From Alkaliphilus oremlandii OhILAs (lineage in GTDB: Bacteria > Bacillota > Clostridia > Peptostreptococcales > Natronincolaceae), in contig NC_009922.1 in assembly GCF_000018325.1 (NCBI RefSeq), forward strand, positions 1,674,001-1,738,000: DNA of 64,000 bases, read 5' to 3'. Within the stretch, counting starts at the first letter, position 1, and every line of letters begins with the position of its first letter. Shown here piece by piece: positions 34,979 through 44,430 of this stretch. The notes under the pieces were generated by a model. The model saw only the letters and a program-made list of their open reading frames with translations, did not search any database and had not been told where the DNA came from. Made by a program: the position numbers and the translations under genes.

Positions 34979-36277
34979 TTATCGATTTTTGTCATTTATA
35001 CCCGCCTCTGAAACCATCCACTCTATGAATATCCCATATCCTTTCGTCGGATCATTTACTAAAACATGGGTAATTGCGCCAACTACCTTGTCGTTTTGAA
35101 TAATTGGACTACCGCTCATTCCTTGAATAATACCACCAGTTCTGTCCAATAAATTTTTATCTGTAACTTTGATGATCATACTCTTCGCCTCTGCTTTAGT
35201 CTGAAAATTTACTTTCGTAATTTCTACATCGAATTTTTCTATTTTATTATGATCCAATGTCGTTAATATATAAGCAGGTCCTTCCTTTATTTCGTGTTGA
35301 TAGGCAATCGGCATGGGTTTTTTATATTTATTATCAAAAGAATTAAAAAACAATTGACCATATACACCTAAAGGCGTATTTTTCTCTAGTTTACCTATGG
35401 GATTACTGATTTCATAAAAAACACCTCGAATTTCTCCTGGCTTCCCTCTTTTCCCTTCTTCAATGGACACGACTTTTGACTTTATAATTTCTCCATTTTT
35501 TACGGATAAGAGTGCTCCTGTGTCTACATCCGTTATAGCATGTCCCAATGCTCCAAACTTGCCGCTCTCCATATGAAAAAAACTTAAAGTACCGACACCT
35601 GCCGTTTTATCACGCACCCAAAGTCCCAATCGATACTGTCCATCTTCCTGAGATTGAATGGGAATTACATTTGCTTTAAATTCCTTATCGTTTCTTTTCA
35701 AGGTTAGAGTAACTTCATTCCCATTGCTATTTTTAATAATTTCACTGATATGGGCTGCATTTTTCACTTTAATATCGTTAATTTTAATCAATGTATCGCC
35801 TATTTTTATGCCAGAATTAGCAGCAATACTTTGACTATTTCCTCGCTCATCTACAATATCTGCCAAACCAATAATCAATGCACCATCTGTATTGAGCTTA
35901 ACACCAATAGATTCTCCTCCTGGAACAACTTCAATCTTAGGAATAACATTTACTTTTACAGTTCGATAAGGTATTAATCCTAAAATTTTTACCTGAAGAT
36001 CCGCACTACCTTTCGTGATAGGTTTTAGTCGGAGAGAGCCATCTTCATTAGACTGACTATAAGGTTCATTAACTTCTAATATCTTATTTAAATTATCCGA
36101 GATTATAGAATACTTCATTGGAAATTGTGCCTGCAACATGATTTCATCCCCTACTGATATATTAAATTCAGTAGGTATTTTATTGATTAACCCCAAAACT
36201 CCCATAGAGAAAAATCCTATAAAAAAAATAGATAAACTTATAACTGTAATCGTTTTAAGTTTTCTATAAATTTTCAT
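34979..36277 (-). CDS. spoIVB: SpoIVB serine peptidase
   Basis: Forespore-secreted protease that triggers pro-sigma-K processing by cleaving SpoIVFA. N-terminal membrane anchor (TVISLSIFFIGFFSMGVLGLI), a PDZ domain (about residues 125-205, GIKIGDTLIKINDIKVKN), then the SA-clan peptidase domain with catalytic Ser in IQGMSGSPIIQNDKVVGAITHVLVND. 432 residues. Gene order recN-spoIVB-spo0A is that of Bacillus. ATG with AGGAGAG. No convincing sigma-F/G promoter was found by eye upstream. Confidence 0.95.
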   Translation of the reverse strand: MKIYRKLKTITVISLSIFFIGFFSMGVLGLINKIPTEFNISVGDEIMLQAQFPMKYSIISDNLNKILEVNEPYSQSNEDGSLRLKPITKGSADLQVKILGLIPYRTVKVNVIPKIEVVPGGESIGVKLNTDGALIIGLADIVDERGNSQSIAANSGIKIGDTLIKINDIKVKNAAHISEIIKNSNGNEVTLTLKRNDKEFKANVIPIQSQEDGQYRLGLWVRDKTAGVGTLSFFHMESGKFGALGHAITDVDTGALLSVKNGEIIKSKVVSIEEGKRGKPGEIRGVFYEISNPIGKLEKNTPLGVYGQLFFNSFDNKYKKPMPIAYQHEIKEGPAYILTTLDHNKIEKFDVEITKVNFQTKAEAKSMIIKVTDKNLLDRTGGIIQGMSGSPIIQNDKVVGAITHVLVNDPTKGYGIFIEWMVSEAGINDKNR

Positions 36278-36419
36278 TTTATCACTCTCCTGCCAACATA
36301 ATATAGCAAAACTTAATTTTTTCTACTATACTTAGATTGGCTTTTTAGAGTGATCTTTATGATACATAAAATCTAATAAAGGTGTTATTTAAATCCTTTT
36401 ATGGATATACATTCAAAAA

Positions 36420-36459
36420 CACACTTAAGAAAAAAGCTATTTGCCTTTTCTTAAGTGTG
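36420..36459 (-). terminator. Intrinsic terminator around the recN stop codon
   Basis: 14-bp perfect stem CACACTTAAGAAAA / TTTTCTTAAGTGTG with a 12-base loop containing the recN stop; minus-strand tail GTTTTTGAAT. Confidence 0.8.
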
Positions 36460-38149
36460 CTTGACGAATCATTTCTTCAGCATGTTGGAGTGTAATGTCC
36501 GTTAATTTACCATCCAATAATCTTCCTAGTTCATGTACTTGCTCTAAATCATTTAATTTTTTAACGATGGTATTTATTTTATTTTCTTTTTCGATTTTTT
36601 CTATTAAGTAGTGATGATCTGCCATTGCCGCTATTTGAGGCAAATGAGTGATACAGATGATCTGATGATGCTCACTTAAATTATGGAGTCTCTCTGCAAT
36701 GATTTGTGCAGTACGTCCGCTGATTCCGGTATCAATTTCATCAAATATTAAAGTAGAAATATTATCTACATCCGCCAATATGGTTTTAAACGCTAACATA
36801 ATTCGAGACATCTCTCCGCCAGATGCAATTTTAGATAACGATTTTAATGGTTCACCCAGATTTGTGGAAATTATAAATTCTAACTGATCTATTCCCTTGG
36901 AAGTAAATTTGAGATCCGTCTGTATTTCTTTTTCATTGGTAAAGGAAACTTTAAATTGAACTTTTCCCATATTTAATGTCTGTAATATATCTGTTAATTT
37001 TTGCTCGAAATCGATAGCAATACTCTTTCTTAGCAAACTTAACTTTAAAGACTGCTTTTTTAACTCGTTATACTTTACATCAATTTCTTGCTTTAAGTTA
37101 CAGATCGCAACATCATTTTTTTCAAAATCCCTTAATTCTAATTCGATTTTTTGCTGATATAGTAGGATCTCTTCTATAGTATTCCCATATTTTCGCTTTA
37201 AAGTATTAATTAAATCCAATCTATTTTCTACCTCTTCAAGAATCTTGGAATCAAAATCGATGTGATCGATATAGGTTCTCATCTCTCTGGATATATCTTC
37301 TAATTTATACTGAGTTTCTTCTAAAACATTATTAAAGTACATAAATTTTTCATCTAAGGGTAAAATATTACTCATTGCATTTACTGTGCTATAGATTCTA
37401 TCTAATACAGAGCTTTCTGAGTTCTCACCGTAAAGGATTTCGTGGATATTGGAAAGCGATTGATAAATTTTCTCGCTATTGGATAAAATCTTTTTCTGTT
37501 TTTTCAGTTCTTCCTCTTCTTCTGGAAATAAATTGGCTCCTCCAATTTCGTCCAACTGAAACTTTATCAAATCTATTCTTTTTTGTTTTTCTGCTTCATC
37601 AAAGCAAATTGAATCTAATTTCTCTTGTACTGTCTGTAATTCATGATATAACACAGATACATTTGAAACTAAATCTAGGATATCTTTTCCACCATATAAA
37701 TCCAACATATCCATATGAAAGCTTGGATTTAAAAGGTATTGGTGCTCGTGTTGCCCGTGAATATCTATTAGTTTCTGTGTAATTATCTTTAAGACACTTT
37801 GTGTTACAATAACACCATTCACTCTACATGTGCTTCTTCCATTGGCATAGATATCTCTGGTTATGATCAGGGTATCGTATCCTTCCCCATCATTTACGCC
37901 ATATTCTTCCAGAACCTGGTTCATATCCTCTATATTTTTAACATGAAAGATGGCTTGAACCGAAGCCTTATCGCATCCAGAACGAATAAAACTTCGATCT
38001 GCTCGCTCTCCGATGGCCATATTGACAGCATCAATGATGATGGATTTTCCAGCGCCAGTCTCTCCTGACAAAATATTCAATCCTTCTTTAAAACTTATAT
38101 TTAACTGGTCTATCAATGCGAAATCTTTAATCTCTAACTCTAAAAGCAT
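36437..38149 (-). CDS. recN: DNA repair protein RecN
   Basis: SMC-like ATPase active at double-strand breaks. Walker A GETGAGKS (about 29-36), two coiled-coil arms, signature IASGGEMSRIMLAFK and Walker B LIFDEIDTGISGRTAQ. 570 residues, normal length. ATG with GAGAGGG. Lies downstream of argR in the order tlyA-argR-recN-spoIVB-spo0A. Confidence 0.96.
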   Translation of the reverse strand: MLLELEIKDFALIDQLNISFKEGLNILSGETGAGKSIIIDAVNMAIGERADRSFIRSGCDKASVQAIFHVKNIEDMNQVLEEYGVNDGEGYDTLIITRDIYANGRSTCRVNGVIVTQSVLKIITQKLIDIHGQHEHQYLLNPSFHMDMLDLYGGKDILDLVSNVSVLYHELQTVQEKLDSICFDEAEKQKRIDLIKFQLDEIGGANLFPEEEEELKKQKKILSNSEKIYQSLSNIHEILYGENSESSVLDRIYSTVNAMSNILPLDEKFMYFNNVLEETQYKLEDISREMRTYIDHIDFDSKILEEVENRLDLINTLKRKYGNTIEEILLYQQKIELELRDFEKNDVAICNLKQEIDVKYNELKKQSLKLSLLRKSIAIDFEQKLTDILQTLNMGKVQFKVSFTNEKEIQTDLKFTSKGIDQLEFIISTNLGEPLKSLSKIASGGEMSRIMLAFKTILADVDNISTLIFDEIDTGISGRTAQIIAERLHNLSEHHQIICITHLPQIAAMADHHYLIEKIEKENKINTIVKKLNDLEQVHELGRLLDGKLTDITLQHAEEMIRQAHLRKGK

Positions 38150-38163
38150 ACAGCACCCTCTCT

Positions 38164-38613
38164 TTATTTCATCAATTTTCTAAAATGCTCTATGGTACTT
38201 GGTACATTTTTCTCATCTCTAATAACGATAAAAATTGTATCATCTCCTGCAATGGTACCAACCACATCATTCATATCCCCCGCATCAATGGCAGCTGCCG
38301 CCGCCTGCGCTGAACCAGTTAAAGTTTTTATCACAATGAGATTCCCTGCATAATCGATTGAAACAACAGAGTTTTTAAAAATTTTAACGACTCTATCCGA
38401 TAATATATTTTCTTGACTCTGTAAGGTAGCATACTTATATTTTCCGTTCTTTGTAAGCACCTTAATCAACCTCAACTCCTTGATATCTCTTGAAACAGTG
38501 GCTTGTGTTACTGTGAACCCCATATCTTTCAGTCTCTCCGATAATTCTTCCTGTGTCTCTATTTCATTCTTGTCTATTAACTCTAAAATTTTACTATGCC
38601 TTGTATATTTCAT
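38164..38613 (-). CDS. argR: Arginine repressor ArgR
   Basis: 149 residues. Winged-helix DNA-binding domain (residues 1-70, TVTQATVSRDIKELRLIKV) and C-terminal hexamerisation/arginine-binding domain with GSAQAAAAAIDAGDMNDVVGTIAGDDTIFIV. Controls arginine synthesis and catabolism. ATG after AAGGAGG. A 150-bp gap before it carries no clear ARG box or hairpin that I can see. Confidence 0.95.
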   Translation of the reverse strand: MKYTRHSKILELIDKNEIETQEELSERLKDMGFTVTQATVSRDIKELRLIKVLTKNGKYKYATLQSQENILSDRVVKIFKNSVVSIDYAGNLIVIKTLTGSAQAAAAAIDAGDMNDVVGTIAGDDTIFIVIRDEKNVPSTIEHFRKLMK

Positions 38614-38764
38614 AGAGGATTCCTCCTTAGCTTAATACAAATCTTATTCAACTGTAAGACAGAGTACAGTTCCCATATTTAATATTCTTCGCAAAACGAC
38701 ACATTCCTTCAAAAAATATAAATATTTCCAAAAATATAGGATTAAAAAACTTGTATAGGATTTT

Positions 38765-39571
38765 CTATAAATTTTCATGGGATTTCTCAATGATCTCATC
38801 AATATATTCCGTATGGATCTGTAAATTTTCTTCCTCCGTATTTTTCATATATAATAAGTATTCTATATTCCCTTCCGGCCCCTTAATCGGAGAATACGTA
38901 AGACCAACCACTTTGAGACCCTTATCTGCAGCAAAAGAAACAATGTCCACTACCACACTCTTATGAACAGCCATATCTCTTACCACGCCCTTTTTACCTA
39001 CTTTATCTCTGCCTGCTTCAAATTGAGGCTTAATTAAGGCTACAATTTCTCCCTGCTCCTTCAATAATTCTTTCAACACTGGTAGCACCAGCTTCAAAGA
39101 AATAAAAGAAACATCGATGGAAGCAAAGTCAGCTTTTTGTCCAATATGCTCCAAAGTGACATATCTAATATTGGTTCTTTCCATGGTTACAACTCTCGAA
39201 TCTTGCCGTAATTTCCAATCGAGTTGCCCATAGCCTACATCGATTGAATATACCTTAGAGGCGCCATTTTGAAGCATACAGTCTGTAAAACCCCCTGTGG
39301 AGGCACCTATATCAAGGCAAACCTTATCCCTTAATTGTAAATCAAATTCTTTCATCGCTTTTTCAAGTTTTAGACCACCACGACTTACATAAGGAATCAG
39401 ATTACCTTTTACAACAACATTGCCATTTTTCTTTACCTTCGTTCCTGGCTTATCTATTTTCTCATTATCTACAAAAACAATACCAGCCATAATTGCACCT
39501 TTTGCTTTTTCTCTGCTATCAAAAAAACCTTTTTCTACTAAAACAACATCTAATCGCTCTTTTACGTCCAT
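38765..39571 (-). CDS. tlyA: TlyA-family rRNA (cytidine-2'-O)-methyltransferase
   Basis: N-terminal S4 RNA-binding domain (ERLDVVLVEKGFFDSREKAKGAIMAG) and a FtsJ-like methyltransferase domain with SAM motif CLDIGASTGGFTDCMLQNGA and the catalytic-type Lys region IKPQFEAG. 268 residues. Bacterial TlyA methylates 16S/23S rRNA 2'-hydroxyls; sometimes called a haemolysin, which is a historic label. Next to dxs and argR as in most Firmicutes. Confidence 0.93.
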   Translation of the reverse strand: MDVKERLDVVLVEKGFFDSREKAKGAIMAGIVFVDNEKIDKPGTKVKKNGNVVVKGNLIPYVSRGGLKLEKAMKEFDLQLRDKVCLDIGASTGGFTDCMLQNGASKVYSIDVGYGQLDWKLRQDSRVVTMERTNIRYVTLEHIGQKADFASIDVSFISLKLVLPVLKELLKEQGEIVALIKPQFEAGRDKVGKKGVVRDMAVHKSVVVDIVSFAADKGLKVVGLTYSPIKGPEGNIEYLLYMKNTEEENLQIHTEYIDEIIEKSHENL

Positions 39572-39616
39572 ATGATTTCTCCCAATTATTTTCTTATATA
39601 AATCTTCAATGCAAGT

Positions 39617-41491
39617 TTATAGATCACTAAATTCTTTCTTAATTTGGTCTACAATCTGCTTTTTCGTTAAACCCAGCTCCTCATATAAGTCTTCTACGTT
39701 ACCGTGTTCAATAAATCGATCGGGCAGGGCACATACCTTTACAGGTTTCAATATTTGATTGTCATTGAGTAATACTTGTACTAAAGTACCAAAACCACCT
39801 ATTTTAGAGTTATCCTCAATGGTATATATAATTTTATGTTTTTGTACCATCTCTACAATCAATTCCTCATCCATGGGTTTAATGAATCTAGGATTCATCA
39901 AGGTTGAAAAAATATTATTTTCTTCTAAGTCTTTACAGATTTCCAGCCCCATTTTATTGAATGTCCCCAGAGCAAGTATGAGTACATCATTTCCACTATG
40001 ATAAGTAATTTCTCCTTTTCCCAAAGCTAGTGGAGAAAAATTTTCCTGAGAATCCATATTGGAATGTCCTCTAGGATATCGGATCGCTACCGGTCCATTA
40101 TGTTTCGCGGCAAATCTAACCATCTCACTTAATTCAATACCGTCTTTAGGGGCCATGAATGTGAGGTTTGGTATGCAGGATAGAAATGATATATCCAGAG
40201 AACCATGGTGCGTTTCTCCATCATTACCAACAAGCCCAGCTCTATCGATTAAATAAGTAACTGGTAAGTCTTGAATACAAGCATCATGGATTACTTGATC
40301 GTAGGCTCTTTGAAAAAACGTGGAGTATACAGCGAAAAATGGTTTGAATCCATTGGCTGCTAAACCAGCGGCAAATGTAGCAGCATGCTGCTCGGCTATA
40401 CCGACATCAAAAAATCTCTCCGGATGTTTCTTAGCGAAGTTATTCAATCCAGTTCCAGAAGGCATTGCTGCAGTGATTGCCACAATTTTTTCATCTTCTG
40501 CAGCGCACTCTACCAAAGTCTTTCCTGCGATTTCTGAATACGATAGATTTTCATTACAAGAAATAGGCTCTCCCGTCTCAATATGGAATGAATTTACACC
40601 ATGATATTTGTCCGGATGTTTTTCGGCTAAAGTGTAACCTTTGCCTTTTGTGGTCATTACATGTAATAATACAGGTCCCTTTATATTTTTTGTACGATTC
40701 ATCACATCGTACAGTGAATGATAATTATGACCATCTACGGGTCCAATATATGTAAAACCCAGTTCTTCAAATAATACTCCTGGTACAAAAAAATATTTGA
40801 TGCTATCCTTTGCTTTTTCAGCAGTTTTCATAACACTTTTACCGATCGCAGGAATATTGCTGATTAGATACTCTACATCGTCTTTAACCTTAGAATAAAT
40901 CGGTGCTGTTCTAATTTTATTTAAATAGTTGGAAAGCCCACCTACATTAGGAGATATGGACATCTCATTGTCATTTAAAATTACAATAATATCTTTTTGA
41001 CTTTGACCAATGTGATTCAGTGCTTCAAATGCCATACCTCCAGTCATAGCACCATCTCCAATAACTGCAATCACCTTATATTTATCCTTATTTAAATCTC
41101 TAGCAGTAGCTAATCCCATGGCAGCTGATATAGAAGTACTACTATGTCCTGTATCAAACTGATCATGCTCACTTTCATATCTCTTTGGAAATCCACTTAG
41201 TCCCTTGTATTGGCGTAATGTAGAAAACTGATCTCTTCTTCCGGTCAATATTTTATGGACATAGGCTTGATGCCCTACATCCCAAATGATTTTATCCTCA
41301 GGACTGTTGAATGCTTGATGTAAAGCCAGAGTTAATTCCACAACACCTAGATTAGAGGCTAAATGTCCTCCCGTTTTAGAAACGGACTCAATTAAGAAAT
41401 GTCGAATCTCTTCAGCTAATACTTTGATCTCATTAGAATTCAATTTCTTAAAATCTTCAATAGAATTAATCTCCATTAAATATTTATACAT
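39617..41491 (-). CDS. dxs: 1-deoxy-D-xylulose-5-phosphate synthase
   Basis: First enzyme of the MEP isoprenoid pathway; condenses pyruvate and glyceraldehyde-3-phosphate using TPP. SNLGVVELTLALH, DVGHQAYVHKILTGR, GDGAMTGGMAFEALNHIG (TPP motif) and DRAGLVGNDGETHHG are visible. 624 residues. ATG after GAGGAG. Together with the prenyl synthase two genes upstream it makes lipid carriers and other isoprenoids. Confidence 0.96.
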   Translation of the reverse strand: MYKYLMEINSIEDFKKLNSNEIKVLAEEIRHFLIESVSKTGGHLASNLGVVELTLALHQAFNSPEDKIIWDVGHQAYVHKILTGRRDQFSTLRQYKGLSGFPKRYESEHDQFDTGHSSTSISAAMGLATARDLNKDKYKVIAVIGDGAMTGGMAFEALNHIGQSQKDIIVILNDNEMSISPNVGGLSNYLNKIRTAPIYSKVKDDVEYLISNIPAIGKSVMKTAEKAKDSIKYFFVPGVLFEELGFTYIGPVDGHNYHSLYDVMNRTKNIKGPVLLHVMTTKGKGYTLAEKHPDKYHGVNSFHIETGEPISCNENLSYSEIAGKTLVECAAEDEKIVAITAAMPSGTGLNNFAKKHPERFFDVGIAEQHAATFAAGLAANGFKPFFAVYSTFFQRAYDQVIHDACIQDLPVTYLIDRAGLVGNDGETHHGSLDISFLSCIPNLTFMAPKDGIELSEMVRFAAKHNGPVAIRYPRGHSNMDSQENFSPLALGKGEITYHSGNDVLILALGTFNKMGLEICKDLEENNIFSTLMNPRFIKPMDEELIVEMVQKHKIIYTIEDNSKIGGFGTLVQVLLNDNQILKPVKVCALPDRFIEHGNVEDLYEELGLTKKQIVDQIKKEFSDL

Positions 41492-41587
41492 TATACAATC
41501 TCCTCTTAATACAATTTTTTAAGGAAGTACTGATGCTATTTATAATGTTATCTTCCAATCACTTATTTTTGAACGAATTAAATTCAA

Positions 41588-41611
41588 AGCTGATAGTAAG
41601 CGCTATCAGCT
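41588..41611 (-). terminator. Possible weak terminator hairpin downstream of the PAP2-like gene
   Basis: AGCTGATAG / CTATCAGCT, 9-bp stem with six-base loop, about 20 bases after the stop codon; the following TTTGAATTTAATT is only moderately U-rich. The 136-bp gap before dxs holds nothing else obvious. Confidence 0.4.
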
Positions 41612-41627
41612 CATGTAATCTCATTCA

Positions 41628-42077
41628 TTATATCATTAAATTCGCTAACACAATCCCTAATATGGCACCAGCAAAAACTTCAACTGGTGTATGTCCAATT
41701 AATTCTTTTAATCTTTTTTCCGTCAGTTTCTTTTCTTTTCTTCTATGAATATCCTCAATCATTTTATTTAAAATAATCGCTTGCTTGCCTACTGCTCGTC
41801 TTACACCAGCTGCATCATACATAATAACGATTGAGAAGGCAATAGACATTGCAAAATAAGTAGAATCCCACCCATGTTTTAGCCCTACAGCAGTTGAAAG
41901 CCCCATTACAAAAGATGCATGGGAGCTGGGCATCCCACCAGAACCAACGAACCTTGTGAAGTCAATTCTTCCTTCCGCAATAAAAGTATTTACGACCTTT
42001 ATTACTTGAGCAATAAACCAAGAGAATACCGCTACAATAAAAATTTCATTTTTACCAATTTGTTTTAAAAAAATCAC
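41628..42077 (-). CDS. Divergent PAP2-family (DUF212) membrane protein
   Basis: 149 residues, about four membrane segments. GSGGMPSSHASFVMGLSTAVGLKHG and GVRRAVGKQA are the DUF212 hallmarks, a divergent branch of PAP2 acid phosphatases; GHTPVEVFAGAILG keeps a phosphatase-like His. May dephosphorylate prenyl-pyrophosphates; this is inference from the fold and its place between ispA and dxs. GTG start with GGAGGAAC upstream. Confidence 0.85.
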   Translation of the reverse strand: MIFLKQIGKNEIFIVAVFSWFIAQVIKVVNTFIAEGRIDFTRFVGSGGMPSSHASFVMGLSTAVGLKHGWDSTYFAMSIAFSIVIMYDAAGVRRAVGKQAIILNKMIEDIHRRKEKKLTEKRLKELIGHTPVEVFAGAILGIVLANLMI

Positions 42078-42094
42078 TGACGTTCCTCCTTAGA

Positions 42095-42982
42095 CTAAGA
42101 CTCCCGACTCGTTAAATAGTCACATAACTCCAATAAAAATTCTGCTTTAGAGCTATATCGGTGAAGTAACTGTTTCACATTATTAGTCAATGCCCCTACT
42201 TTTTCAATGGAGGCTTCTAAGCCGATCAATGCAGGGTAGGTCGATTTATGCTTTTCTAAGTCCCTACCAATACTCTTTCCTAGCTTCGCTTCATCTCCTA
42301 CAACATCCAGTATATCATCTTTAATTTGGAATGCTAAGCCCAAATTTAGGCCGACTTTCTCCATATTTCTAATATCTTCCTCTTGTGCACCAGCAATTAT
42401 CGCCCCTACTTTTAAAGATGTGGTAATTAATGCTGCTGTTTTGTTGATGTGGATATAGTCCAGCATCTCTTTGTCAATAATTTTATTCTCACTCTCTAAA
42501 TCAACCACTTGTCCACCGATCATGCCATGGACTCCAGCACTATTTGAAATTTCTTTAATGGCAACAATATGCTTGTATATATCGTTTTGTTTGATAGCAT
42601 TCTCTAACATAAGTTCAAAAGAATAATTCAAAAGACCATCGCCAGCTAAAATAGCAACGCCTTCATTATAAACTTTGTGATTCGTTAATTTTCCTCTTCG
42701 ATAATCATCATTGTCCATAGCCGGCAAATCATCGTGAATCAAGGAATAAGTATGAATCATTTCGATACCACAAGCATAGGGCATCACTTCTTCAATATCG
42801 TCTCTAAACATTTGGTACGATGCCAAAGAAAGAATTGGTCTCAATCTTTTACCGCCAGCGAACAAACTATATTTCATGGACTCTATTAAAGTCTGATTAT
42901 ATCCTTCTTTCATATTAAAATAATCCTTTAGATGCTCATTCGTTAAGTCTATATAGTGCTGTAGCTGCTCCCTAAAAGTCAT
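42095..42982 (-). CDS. ispA: Farnesyl/geranylgeranyl diphosphate synthase (polyprenyl synthetase)
   Basis: Prenyl transferase with both Asp-rich motifs: DDLPAMD (first, about residues 84-90) and DDILD (second, about 223-227), plus GGKRLRP. 295 residues. Builds farnesyl diphosphate from IPP and DMAPP. The ATG overlaps the xseB stop (TAATG), giving coupled translation, the usual xseA-xseB-ispA arrangement. Confidence 0.94.
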   Translation of the reverse strand: MTFREQLQHYIDLTNEHLKDYFNMKEGYNQTLIESMKYSLFAGGKRLRPILSLASYQMFRDDIEEVMPYACGIEMIHTYSLIHDDLPAMDNDDYRRGKLTNHKVYNEGVAILAGDGLLNYSFELMLENAIKQNDIYKHIVAIKEISNSAGVHGMIGGQVVDLESENKIIDKEMLDYIHINKTAALITTSLKVGAIIAGAQEEDIRNMEKVGLNLGLAFQIKDDILDVVGDEAKLGKSIGRDLEKHKSTYPALIGLEASIEKVGALTNNVKQLLHRYSSKAEFLLELCDYLTSRES

Positions 42983-43215
42983 TACGATTCCTCCTCATCA
43001 TGTGGAAATGGAACTTTTTTAAATTCTTCATTTTCTTCGATTATGATACTGATCTTTTTTTCAATTTTATTCAGTTCATTGCTACATTGGCGATATAATC
43101 CGATTCCTTCTTCAAATATTTTTAAAGAATCATCTAGGGATAACTCCTCAACCTCTAACTTATGGACTACATCTTCTAATTTCTTTAGAGTTTCTTCGAA
43201 ATTAATACTTTCCAA
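42982..43215 (-). CDS. xseB: Exodeoxyribonuclease VII small subunit
   Basis: About 77 residues: INFEETLKKLEDVVHKLEVEELSLDDSLKIFEEGIGLY is the family signature. I choose the TTG start, which has GGAGGAG at correct distance and lies inside the last codons of xseA (14-base overlap); a longer frame starting upstream would read through the xseA coding region with an improbable RRRRS stretch. Confidence 0.93.
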   Translation of the reverse strand: MESINFEETLKKLEDVVHKLEVEELSLDDSLKIFEEGIGLYRQCSNELNKIEKKISIIIEENEEFKKVPFPHDEEES

Positions 43216-44428
43216 GGATCTTCTCCTCCTTCTTACATTCAATAACTTTACAGTTAATTTCTCCATCGATCACATCAATACACAGTCTTTCATCAACTTG
43301 AACGTGATCCGTAGATTTAACGATTGAACCTTCGCTGTTTCTAACGATTGAATACCCTCTCGAAAAAATAGATAGTGGACTTAAGCTGTGAAGTCGTTCT
43401 CCTAAATATTTCAAATGACGATGATTAAATTGTTTCTTTACATTTATAGCACTTTTTATTTTTTGTAGTAAATCATTGATATATTGCTGTTTATCATAGA
43501 TTGGATTTAGAGGGTATCTAAAAAAGTAACTATTTTCTATAAAGGATAATTTTTGATAGGAAGTATTGAGTTTTGTTTTCATTAAATGAATCATTCTCTT
43601 TTCCATAGAATCTATATACTCTCTCAATTCAACTCGATTCGGTACAGCTAATTCTGCTGCTGAAGACGGAGTCGCTGCCCTTAGATCTGCAACAAAATCT
43701 GAAATAGTAAAGTCCGTCTCATGTCCAACTGCTGAAATAATAGGAACCCTACTATTAAATATGGCTCTCGCTACTTTCTCTTCATTAAAGGCCCATAATT
43801 CTTCTATGGAACCGCCACCACGACCAACAATCGCTAAGTCAATCCCTGGATATCGATTACATAGTTCGATGGCTTTTACAATGGTTTCAACCGCTCCCTC
43901 TCCTTGAACTAAAACTGGAAAAATACATAGTTCAACCTGTGGAAACCGCCTAAGAATAATAGAAACCATATCTCTAATGGCAGCACCGGTTGGCGAAGTA
44001 ATCAATGCAATCCTTCGCGGAATCAATGGAATTTCCTGTTTATATTTAGTATCAAAAAGCCCTTCTTTGTTTAATCTATCTTTAAGTTGTTGAAATGCTA
44101 AGTGAAGTGCTCCAATGCCTGATGGCTCCATATCATTTACATAGAGCTGAACTTGTCCATCTTTTTCATATATGGAAACATATCCTTTGCAAACCAGACT
44201 CATTCCTTCTTCAGGAAAAAACTTAAGTTTTTCACAATTGCCTTTAAACATCACACAACTAATTTTACTGTTCTTATCTTTCAAAGTGAAATACATATGT
44301 CCACTGCTGTGAAGTCTGTAATTTGAAATTTCACCTTTCACATAAATATGAGATAATATGGGATCGCTTCCTAAAATCCGTTTCATATATTGATTGACTT
44401 CAGAGACAGAAAGTGCTTTTATTTGCAT
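43202..44428 (-). CDS. xseA: Exodeoxyribonuclease VII large subunit
   Basis: Single-strand DNA exonuclease. N-terminal OB fold (YVKGEISNYRLHSSGHMYFTLKDKNSKISCVMFKG), catalytic part with ITSPTGAAIRDM, VGRGGGSIEELWAFNEE and SAVGHETDFTISDFVADLRAATPSSAAEL. 408 residues. Follows the TsaD paralogue by two bases. Confidence 0.95.
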   Translation of the reverse strand: MQIKALSVSEVNQYMKRILGSDPILSHIYVKGEISNYRLHSSGHMYFTLKDKNSKISCVMFKGNCEKLKFFPEEGMSLVCKGYVSIYEKDGQVQLYVNDMEPSGIGALHLAFQQLKDRLNKEGLFDTKYKQEIPLIPRRIALITSPTGAAIRDMVSIILRRFPQVELCIFPVLVQGEGAVETIVKAIELCNRYPGIDLAIVGRGGGSIEELWAFNEEKVARAIFNSRVPIISAVGHETDFTISDFVADLRAATPSSAAELAVPNRVELREYIDSMEKRMIHLMKTKLNTSYQKLSFIENSYFFRYPLNPIYDKQQYINDLLQKIKSAINVKKQFNHRHLKYLGERLHSLSPLSIFSRGYSIVRNSEGSIVKSTDHVQVDERLCIDVIDGEINCKVIECKKEEKILGKY

Positions 44429-44430
44429 AA

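Noticed and set aside
37375..37782. 135-codon plus-strand open frame
   Set aside because: Antisense to recN, no ribosome binding site, no recognisable domain.
38614..38764. ARG box for autoregulation before argR
   Set aside because: I looked for paired TGAATAnnnnATTCA-type boxes and found only loose AT-rich matches.
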